Source of the DNA: JAVEDQ01 sp963783105
GTDB lineage: Bacteria > Actinomycetota > Actinomycetes > Frankiales > Frankiaceae
Length of the DNA stretch: 64,000 nucleotides
Reading direction: 5' to 3'
Assembly: GCA_963783105.1 (NCBI GenBank)
Contig: CAWAMI010000003.1
Span: forward strand, 558,001-622,000
The notes below the pieces were generated by a model. That model did not search any database, had not been told where the DNA came from, and was given only the letters and a program-made list of their open reading frames with translations. The position numbers and the translations under genes are program-made. This document shows positions 58,008 to 64,000 of the stretch, piece by piece (the stretch's first letter is position 1; every line of letters begins with the position of its first letter).

Positions 58008-59618
58008 TCAGGACCCGTCCCGGACCGCAACGAGCCCGCCGAGCGTGCCGATGTAGGCGGTCCCGTCCGGGCCGAGGCTGATCGGCGCGTAGTTGTTGTT
58101 GAAGCCGAGCCCGACCCCCGTGAAGCGGGACCAGACCACCCGACCGGTGCGCAGGTCCAGTGCGGTCAGGTACCAGGGGTCCTCGTCCCCGACGTGGGCC
58201 GAGGAGTAGCGCACCTCGTTCGCCGCCGGGTGGCTGTAGACGTAGACGAGCCCGGTCGCCGCCGACGCCTTGCTCACCGAGGTCGGCACCCGGACGGTGC
58301 TGTTGGTCCAGGCGGTGTGGCAGCCGCCGGAGGCGTAGTCGACGTCGATCCGGGTGACGCCCGGCTCGGTCGTCGGGGTCGGACGGCTCGCCGACGGCAC
58401 TGACTGCGACGGAGACCCCGCCGACGGCTGCGCGACCGGGCCGGTGTACCCGTAGTTGTTCTCGACCACGAGCGAGTCGCCGATGGCGATGAGCGAGTTG
58501 TCGGTCGAGCTCTTGCCGGGCGCGAACACCGGGGCCGAACAGATCGGCTTCCCGCCGGTGCCGGTCCGGTCCGCCCGGAAGACCAGCACGTGCATCCGCG
58601 GGTCGGCGTTGTCGGTGATGGCGATGTAGTGCGCGTTGCCCCGCCGGATGATCGTCGGTGTGGTCCCGGAGCCGATCTGCGTCTGTCCCGGCTTCTTCCT
58701 CGTGCCGCGGTCGTAGGTCTGCCGCCAGGTCCGGTGCGGGCGGCCGGCGGAGTCGGCGTCGAACCGGTACAGCGCGGAGGTCGACACGACGAAAACCCCG
58801 CCGGTCTCGTCCACCGCGAGCGAGTTGGCGATCGTCTCCCCGGCCGGCAGGTGGGTCGACGCCACCCGGCCGGTGTGCCGGTCGACGACGCCGACGGCGC
58901 CCGAGTCGGTCAGGAACCAGAGGCGTCCCGACCAGTCCGGGAGCGCCGACTCGATGGAGCTGTTGCCCACCACCGAGGAGACGTCGTAGTCCCGGTCGAG
59001 GGCGAACGTCGGCGCCGAGGCGGTGCCGGCCTCCCGGAGCACGTAGAGATGCCCGTCGTTGGTGGGGACGACGGCCCGGTCCTTCGCGTCGAGGTAGAAG
59101 TAGCCGCCGCCACCGAACGACGTGAACAGGTTGGGCACCGTGGCCGGGTTCCGCGGCGGCAGGTCGTAGGACGCCAGGGTGGCCAGGGTGTGCGGGTCGA
59201 GCAGCCGCAGCGTCGGGCGGACGGCCCCCACGCAGACCGTGACGATGCGGCCACGGCTGTCGAAGGTGACCGAGGCGCACTCGCTGGCGAAGAAGGTCGA
59301 CGTCACCGACGGCGAACGGCCGAGCGGACCACGCCCGGTGTAGGCGTCGGACTGGTAGGCGTCGTCGTGGATGTTGCTGCGGCTGTTCGGCGCCATGAAG
59401 GGGTGCCGCGGTGATTGCGCACCCGCGGGGAACGGCTCCGACGCCCGCGGGCTCCCGAGGAACGGTTTGACCGAGCCGGCGAAGGGGTCCTGCGGGATCG
59501 GCGCCGCCGGCGTGCTCGCGGCGGACGCAGGGCCCCCGAGGCCGACGATCGCGGCGAGCCCGGCCACGAGCAGGACGGGGAACGTGCGCCGGAGGCGTCC
59601 CCTGGTCGGCGTGCGCAT
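58008..59618 (-). CDS. Secreted beta-propeller (PQQ/WD-like repeat) protein
   Basis: 536-aa protein with an N-terminal signal peptide (basic start, hydrophobic 14-30, AxA site ASAAS). The body has repeated propeller-like strands such as LWFLTDSGAVGVVDRHTGRV, GVFVVSTSALYRFDADS and GLVYVYSHPA...LTALDLRTGRVVW, with final blade GPDGTAYIGTLGGLVAV. No catalytic residues are recognisable. Probably an extracellular or envelope-associated binding protein. It is followed by DUF4240 with a 4-bp gap. Confidence 0.85.
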   Translation of the reverse strand: MRTPTRGRLRRTFPVLLVAGLAAIVGLGGPASAASTPAAPIPQDPFAGSVKPFLGSPRASEPFPAGAQSPRHPFMAPNSRSNIHDDAYQSDAYTGRGPLGRSPSVTSTFFASECASVTFDSRGRIVTVCVGAVRPTLRLLDPHTLATLASYDLPPRNPATVPNLFTSFGGGGYFYLDAKDRAVVPTNDGHLYVLREAGTASAPTFALDRDYDVSSVVGNSSIESALPDWSGRLWFLTDSGAVGVVDRHTGRVASTHLPAGETIANSLAVDETGGVFVVSTSALYRFDADSAGRPHRTWRQTYDRGTRKKPGQTQIGSGTTPTIIRRGNAHYIAITDNADPRMHVLVFRADRTGTGGKPICSAPVFAPGKSSTDNSLIAIGDSLVVENNYGYTGPVAQPSAGSPSQSVPSASRPTPTTEPGVTRIDVDYASGGCHTAWTNSTVRVPTSVSKASAATGLVYVYSHPAANEVRYSSAHVGDEDPWYLTALDLRTGRVVWSRFTGVGLGFNNNYAPISLGPDGTAYIGTLGGLVAVRDGS

Positions 59619-59670
59619 GCCGGGAGGACTTCGCCGGGAGCGCCCGGGTTCCTCCCGTCGACGCGGAGAA

Positions 59671-60465
59671 CTACAGCCCGACGAGCTTGTACAGCGCCCC
59701 GACCTCGTAGCGGGTCAGGTGGCGGACCCGACCCGCCCGCAGCGTCCCGATCTGCACCGGTCCGATACGGGTCCGGACGAGCTGCCGCACCGGGTGCCCG
59801 AGTGAGTCGAGCATCCGGCGGACGATGTGCTTGCGGCCCTCGTGCAGCGTCATCTCCAGCAGCACCCGGTTGCCGGCGGCCTCGAGGATGCGGACGTCGT
59901 CGGCCTTCGCCGGACCGTCCTCGAGCTCGACACCCTTGCGAAGGCTGCGCAGGACATCGCGGCCCACCGGCCCCGGCACCTCGATGAGGTAGGTCTTCTG
60001 CACCTCGAACGACGGGTGCATGAGCCGGTGCGCGAGCTCGCCGTCGTTGGACATGAGGATCAGGCCCTCGCTGTCCGCGTCGAGCCGGCCGATGTGGAAC
60101 AGCCGCTCGGTGCGTTCGGCGACGAGGTCGCCGAGGGACTCGCGTCCCTTCTCGTCCGACATCGACGAGATCATGCCGCGCGGCTTGTTGGCGGCGAGGT
60201 GCACGAGCCCGCTCTGGGTGACGACCCGCTGCCCGTCGACCTCGAGCACATCGGTCTCGGGATCGACCCGCATGCCCTGCTCGCGCACGACGAGGCCGTT
60301 GACGCGGACGCGGCGCCGGGCGATCAGTTCCTCGCAGTGCCGGCGGGACCCGACGCCCGCGGCGGCGAGCACCTTCTGCAGCCGCACGCCGTCGGCGGCC
60401 TCCTCCCGGACGGGCGCGGTGCGGGAGGGTGCCGAGCTGCGGGGGCGCGGCCTACGGTCAACCAC
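59671..60465 (-). CDS. rluB: 23S rRNA pseudouridine synthase (RluB family)
   Basis: 264-aa enzyme. The S4 RNA-binding domain (about 27-75; VRLQKVLAAAGVGSRRHCEELI) is followed by the RsuA/RluB/E/F catalytic domain with the active Asp in HIGRLDADSEGLILMSNDG. A basic 20-residue N-terminal tail is present. The start lies inside scpB (8-bp overlap), which keeps the conserved scpA-scpB-rluB order. Confidence 0.94.
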   Translation of the reverse strand: MVDRRPRPRSSAPSRTAPVREEAADGVRLQKVLAAAGVGSRRHCEELIARRRVRVNGLVVREQGMRVDPETDVLEVDGQRVVTQSGLVHLAANKPRGMISSMSDEKGRESLGDLVAERTERLFHIGRLDADSEGLILMSNDGELAHRLMHPSFEVQKTYLIEVPGPVGRDVLRSLRKGVELEDGPAKADDVRILEAAGNRVLLEMTLHEGRKHIVRRMLDSLGHPVRQLVRTRIGPVQIGTLRAGRVRHLTRYEVGALYKLVGL

Positions 60466-61150
60466 GGGAAGCCTCGCTCGACTCGGGCTCGGGCACCGCC
60501 GACTCGGGCGCCGCCGAGTCGGACACCGTCGGCTCGGGCGCGTCCACGTCGAGCACGGCCGGCGGGTCCATCAGCTCGGCCAGCTCGTCGTGCCCCGGCA
60601 GCAGCGGCGCCAGCGGCGGCAGCTCGGAGAGATCGCGCAGGCCCATCCGCTCCAGGAAGTAGCCGGTGGTGCGGTAGGTCAGCGCGCCGCCCTCCACCTC
60701 CGGCCCGGCCTCCTCGATCAATTTGCGGGTCACCAGCGTGCGGACGACGCCGTCGACGTTCACGCCGCGCACGGCAGCGATGCGCCCGCGGCTGACCGGC
60801 TGCTGGTAGGCCACGATCGCGAGGGTTTCGAGCGCCGCCTGCGAGAGCCGTGCGGTCTGCCCGGCGAGGACGAACCGTTCCACGTAAGGGGCGCACTCGG
60901 CTGCGGTGTAGAACCGCCACCCGCCGCCGACCTCCCGCAGGGCGAACCCGCGGCCGGCCGTCACGTAGTCCTCCGCCAGCGCGCGCAGCGTGTCGAGCAC
61001 GTCCGCCTCGTCGCGGTCGAGCCGCTCGGCGAGGACCTCGGCGGGAACCGGCTCCTCCGCCACCATCAGCACCGCCTCGAGCAACGCGGACAGCGGCGGC
61101 TCGCCGGACGGCGACGGCTGTCCGGCCGCCAGTCCGAGGTCGAGGGTCAT
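60458..61150 (-). CDS. scpB: Condensin subunit ScpB
   Basis: 230-aa winged-helix kleisin partner that, with ScpA and SMC, compacts the chromosome. The core is LLEAVLMVAEEPVPAEVLAERL and AALETLAIVAYQQPVSRGRIAAVRGVNVDGVVRTL. The last 40 residues are a disordered acidic Ser/Pro/Glu tail encoded by imperfect 15-bp repeats (about 60490-60540). The ATG overlaps the scpA stop. Confidence 0.95.
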   Translation of the reverse strand: MTLDLGLAAGQPSPSGEPPLSALLEAVLMVAEEPVPAEVLAERLDRDEADVLDTLRALAEDYVTAGRGFALREVGGGWRFYTAAECAPYVERFVLAGQTARLSQAALETLAIVAYQQPVSRGRIAAVRGVNVDGVVRTLVTRKLIEEAGPEVEGGALTYRTTGYFLERMGLRDLSELPPLAPLLPGHDELAELMDPPAVLDVDAPEPTVSDSAAPESAVPEPESSEASRG

Positions 61151-62052
61151 CGATGCTCCGTTCCGGTCCTGCTACTGGCGTGCTCAGGCGACACGTCTGA
61201 GGCCTCGACCTCTGACGCCTCGACCTCTGACGCCCCGACCTCGGACGCCTCCAGTTCGGGCGTCTCGCCGGAGGAGGCGCCACCGGTCCACGTCACCGTG
61301 AGCTCGCCCATCGGCGTCGGCTGGTCGAAGGCGACCGTGCCGTCGCGGTGCAGCTCCAGCAGCGCGAGGAAGCGGACCACGACCTCGAGCGTCTCGGTGC
61401 ACCCGGAACACAGGCTACGGAAGGAGGCGGTGCCGACGGCCCGCAGCCGCTCGACGACCGCGCGGCTGTGCGCCTTGATGTCGATGCGGGGCGCGTGCAC
61501 GTGGTCGATGGCGACCTGCGCCGCCTCCTTCGGCTCGCGGAGCTTCGCCGCGAGCCGGGCGAGACCGTGCGGGTCGAGCGGGATCACGACCTCGGGCAGC
61601 GCGGCGGCGTAGGCCTCCTCGAGGGGCACGAGCCGCGCCGCGAACCGGTGCTCGACCTCCTCCAGGCCCGCCAGCAGCGCGGCGGCCCGCTTGTAGGCCC
61701 GGTACTGGAGCAGCCGGGCGAACAGCAGGTCCCGCGCCTCGAGGAGCGCGAGGTCGTCCTCCTGTTCGTCACCCGCCGGCGTGGGCAGCAGCCGCGCGGC
61801 CTTGAGGTCGAGCAGCGTCGCGGCGACGACCAGGAACTCGGTGGCCTGGTCGAGGTCGAAGCCGGCGGTGCGGATGTGGGCGACGAAGTCGTCCGCCACC
61901 TCCGCCAGCGCGACCTCGGTGACGTCGAGCTTGTGCTTGGCGATCAGCGACAGCAGCAGGTCGAACGGGCCGGAGAAGACGGGGAGGTTGACCTCGAAGG
62001 ACCGCTTCTTCGAGGCCTCGGCAGCGACCGGCTGCGCGGAGGCCTCCGTCAC
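61147..62052 (-). CDS. scpA: Condensin subunit ScpA (kleisin)
   Basis: 301-aa kleisin that bridges the SMC heads. The N-terminal block is NLPVFSGPFDLLLSLIAKHKLDVTEVALAEV, and the C-terminal winged helix FRSLCSGCTETLEVVVRFLALLEL is present. The last 40 residues are an acidic repeat of the type ASEVE encoded by 15-bp units (61199-61258). Coupled to scpB by ATGA. Confidence 0.95.
   Translation of the reverse strand: MTEASAQPVAAEASKKRSFEVNLPVFSGPFDLLLSLIAKHKLDVTEVALAEVADDFVAHIRTAGFDLDQATEFLVVAATLLDLKAARLLPTPAGDEQEDDLALLEARDLLFARLLQYRAYKRAAALLAGLEEVEHRFAARLVPLEEAYAAALPEVVIPLDPHGLARLAAKLREPKEAAQVAIDHVHAPRIDIKAHSRAVVERLRAVGTASFRSLCSGCTETLEVVVRFLALLELHRDGTVAFDQPTPMGELTVTWTGGASSGETPELEASEVGASEVEASEVEASDVSPEHASSRTGTEHR
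61199..61258 (-). repeat. 15-bp tandem repeat, 4 copies, in the scpA 3' end
   Basis: Unit GACGCCTCGACCTCT on the plus strand, with copies at 61199, 61214, 61229 and 61244, the last two diverged. It encodes a five-residue acidic repeat (ASEVE/ASEVG) at the ScpA C-terminus. Confidence 0.85.
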
Positions 62053-62056
62053 GAGG

Positions 62057-62740
62057 TCACACCGAGACGCCGACCAGCGAGGCGAAGCCCCTCAGTAGCT
62101 GGGGCGCCAGCTGGTTGACCCAGGACGGGAAGCCGTTGAACAGCACGGGCAGCAGGATGAGGCCGAGCACGATGCCGACCCCGAAGTTCCGCTCCTCGAG
62201 CTGGTAGCGGGCGTTCTGCCAGCCGTGACTCTGTCCGCCCAGGGTGAAGATGACGCGCCCGAGGTCGGCCGGCGGGCAGGGAATGAGCTCCACGACGCAC
62301 AGCGCCGCGAACCCGAACGCCATGGCGACCAACAGCTCGGTGCCGAACCCGGGCCCCGACGCGACGTCCAGGCCGCTGTCGACGCTCACCGTCGCCCGGG
62401 CGGTCAGCGCCTTCACGCCCGCCGTCGCGGCCAGCGAGAGCAGCGCGAGCACCAGCGGGCGCATGAGCACGGCCGTGGCCACGTGGAAGCGCCGGGCACG
62501 CCACCGGTCGTTCATCGGGATCTGCTCGCCCCACCCCCAGCCCGCGATGAGGACGCCGATGGCGCTGAAGATGCTGACCGTCCGCTTCGGCTGCGGCTTC
62601 AGCCACTTGTCCCGGGTCGGCATGGGGTCGCCCAGGGCGCGCGCCGTCAGCGCCTGGGCCGCGGTGCCGAGATACATCCCGATGACCAGAGCCAGGAAGA
62701 GGCCGAGCAGAACCGCCGGCTGGTCGAGTACCTGGAGCAC
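62057..62740 (-). CDS. Degenerate site-2-protease-like (M50) membrane protein
   Basis: 227-aa protein with about five membrane helices. Its layout follows the small M50 proteases often encoded beside scpA: an N-terminal helix (GLFLALVIGMYLGTAAQALTARALGDPMP), a central part with GWGWGEQIPMNDRWRARR, and ELIPCPPADLGRVI where an active enzyme has the NxxPxPPLDG-type motif. The zinc motif HExxH is missing (GTAAQ in its place). It is probably a pseudoprotease or substrate-binding relative. It ends 4 bp before scpA starts. Confidence 0.7.
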   Translation of the reverse strand: MLQVLDQPAVLLGLFLALVIGMYLGTAAQALTARALGDPMPTRDKWLKPQPKRTVSIFSAIGVLIAGWGWGEQIPMNDRWRARRFHVATAVLMRPLVLALLSLAATAGVKALTARATVSVDSGLDVASGPGFGTELLVAMAFGFAALCVVELIPCPPADLGRVIFTLGGQSHGWQNARYQLEERNFGVGIVLGLILLPVLFNGFPSWVNQLAPQLLRGFASLVGVSV

Positions 62741-62761
62741 GAGGGAGAGTTCGCCCCTGCC

Positions 62762-63709
62762 TCAGCGGCCCGGCCAGCGCGAGATCATCTCGCGGGCCAG
62801 GGCGCGGTAGGCGTTCGCGCCCGTCGAGTTCTGCGCGTAGGACGTGATCGGCTCGCCGGCCGCCGTCGTCTCCGGGAACCGGACGGTCCTGCTGATGACC
62901 GTGTGGAACACGTGGTCCGGGAAGGCCTCGACGACCCGCTCGAGAACCTGACGGCCGTGCAAAGTGCGGCTGTCGTGCATCGTCGCGAGGATGCCGGCGA
63001 CCTCGAGCTTGGGGTTGAGCCGGTCGCGCACCTTGTCGATCGTCTGCAGCAGCAGCGCGACGCCCCGCAGGGCGAAGTACTCGCACTCGAGCGGGACGAC
63101 GACCCCGTCGGCGGCGGTGAGCGCGTTGACCGTCAGCAGGCCGAGCGACGGCTGGCAGTCGATGAGGATGACGTCGTAGTCCTTCAGCAGCGGACGCAGC
63201 GCCCGGGCGAGCGAGTGCTCGCGGCCGACCTCGTTGACCAGCAGCACCTCGGCCGCGGAGAGGTCGATGTTGCTGGGCAGCAGGTCCAGGCCCTCGACGT
63301 GGGTCTTGAGCACCGCGTCGTGCGGGTCGAGATCGCCCGTGCTCAGCACGAGGTCGTGCACCGTCAGATCGAGCGTGTTCGGGTTGATGCCCAGCCCGAC
63401 GGACAGCGCGCCCTGCGGGTCGACGTCGACGAGCAGCACGCGCCGCCCGTACTCGGCGAGCGAGGCGCCGAGGTTGATCGTCGTGGTGGTCTTCCCGACG
63501 CCGCCCTTCTGGTTGCAGACGGCGAGGATCCGCGCGCCGTCGTGCGGCGGAACCGGGCCGGGTTCCGGGAAGAACGGCACCGGCCGACCCGTCGGGCCGA
63601 GCCGGACCTCCGGACCGCCCGACACCCCGGGCAGCGGCTCCGGCGCGGCACGGCCGGCGGCGCCCGTCGAGGCGTCGGTGGACGGGCTGGCTGACGCGTC
63701 GGTCGACAC
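62762..63709 (-). CDS. ParA/Soj-family ATPase
   Basis: 315-aa chromosome-partitioning-type ATPase. The deviant Walker A is CNQKGGVGKTTTTINLGA, followed by LLVDVDPQGALSVGLG and the switch region ILIDCQPSLGLLTVNAL. The first 60 residues are a disordered Ala/Pro-rich extension. This is the ParA of the xerD-parA-scpA cluster, not the oriC-proximal parAB; no parB is adjacent. It may act with SMC/ScpAB in chromosome organisation. Confidence 0.93.
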   Translation of the reverse strand: MSTDASASPSTDASTGAAGRAAPEPLPGVSGGPEVRLGPTGRPVPFFPEPGPVPPHDGARILAVCNQKGGVGKTTTTINLGASLAEYGRRVLLVDVDPQGALSVGLGINPNTLDLTVHDLVLSTGDLDPHDAVLKTHVEGLDLLPSNIDLSAAEVLLVNEVGREHSLARALRPLLKDYDVILIDCQPSLGLLTVNALTAADGVVVPLECEYFALRGVALLLQTIDKVRDRLNPKLEVAGILATMHDSRTLHGRQVLERVVEAFPDHVFHTVISRTVRFPETTAAGEPITSYAQNSTGANAYRALAREMISRWPGR

Positions 63710-63833
63710 TGTCCGCTGTCCTCCCCGGCGCCGGCGCGGGGACGCCCCGCGCGTGTGAAGCGCAGCCTAGCGACGATGGGCCCGATCTGTCGGCTCCCCG
63801 CGCGCGTCGCACGGCCCATTCGGAATTCGGGCC

Positions 63834-64000
63834 TCACCCGAGGGCGCGCGGGTGCGCCGCGGCGTAGACCTCGCGCAGCCGGTCGACCGTCACGAGCGTG
63901 TACACCTGCGTCGTCGTCACCGAGGCGTGGCCGAGCAGCTCCTGGACGACGCGGACGTCGGCGCCGCCGTCGAGCAGGTGGGTCGCGAACGAGTGCCGCA
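63834..64000 (-). CDS. xerD: Tyrosine recombinase XerD, C-terminal end (partial)
   Basis: The 55 visible codons end at the TGA 63834-63836 and give RHSFATHLLDGGADVRVVQ, then LLGHASVTTTQVYT and a short tail. These are the C-terminal catalytic motifs of Xer recombinases: the HxxR-region His with SFATHLL, LLGHAS, and the nucleophile Tyr in QVYT. The rest lies beyond the window. XerD resolves chromosome dimers at dif. Confidence 0.93.
   Translation of the reverse strand, partial: RHSFATHLLDGGADVRVVQELLGHASVTTTQVYTLVTVDRLREVYAAAHPRALG

Overview
The window is very GC-rich actinobacterial chromosome (GTG and TTG starts, ATGA/GTGA gene overlaps, XerD-ParA-ScpAB-RluB-Cmk-Der core cluster). The gene set suggests a Pseudonocardia-like member of the Pseudonocardiales; that placement is inference.

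Bases 1 to about 39,000 look like one compact hypoxia/dormancy (DosR/DevR-type) regulon. The island has two DosR-type response regulators, universal stress proteins, Acg-type nitroreductases, PNPOx-fold flavin proteins, a CBS-domain protein, phosphoketolase and acetate kinase, a PAS-GGDEF protein, cytochrome bd oxidase with its CydDC exporter, a CtpF-like cation ATPase, an APH/AAA kinase of the Rv2004c type, a flavodoxin, zinc alcohol dehydrogenases, and a wax ester/triacylglycerol synthase with an alpha/beta hydrolase. I read 14 palindromes resembling the DosR box (GGGAC-N4-GTCCC) in this stretch. All but one lie in intergenic regions; the exception sits in the last codons of the ATPase gene, just ahead of the next gene. 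No DosS/DosT-type histidine kinase is visible. The two regulator genes share a 553-bp perfect inverted repeat. cydD carries a one-base frameshift inside a 9-bp tandem repeat.

Bases 32,900 to 43,000 hold a CMD-family protein, an AlkD-like protein, glycine decarboxylase gcvP behind a tandem glycine riboswitch, two proteins of unknown function, and the proton-translocating transhydrogenase pntAB. Bases 42,800 to 49,700 hold an arsR-mmpL-DUF302-osmC operon with an operator/promoter that predicts a leaderless transcript, then small membrane proteins and an aldo/keto reductase.

From the tRNA-Pro at 49,930 onward the content is mostly conserved core: an amidohydrolase, der, a PlsC-type acyltransferase, cmk, prephenate dehydrogenase, AroH-type chorismate mutase, a lipoprotein amidase, a secreted beta-propeller with a DUF4240 neighbour, rluB, scpB, scpA, a degenerate site-2-protease-like membrane protein, parA and the end of xerD.

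The parts fit together as a low-oxygen survival programme. Cytochrome bd would give high-affinity respiration. Phosphoketolase and acetate kinase would make ATP and acetate from sugar phosphates. Transhydrogenase, flavodoxin and alcohol dehydrogenases would manage redox, and the acyltransferase would store carbon as neutral lipid. Short tandem repeats, many with a 15-bp period, recur in coding and noncoding DNA across the window.
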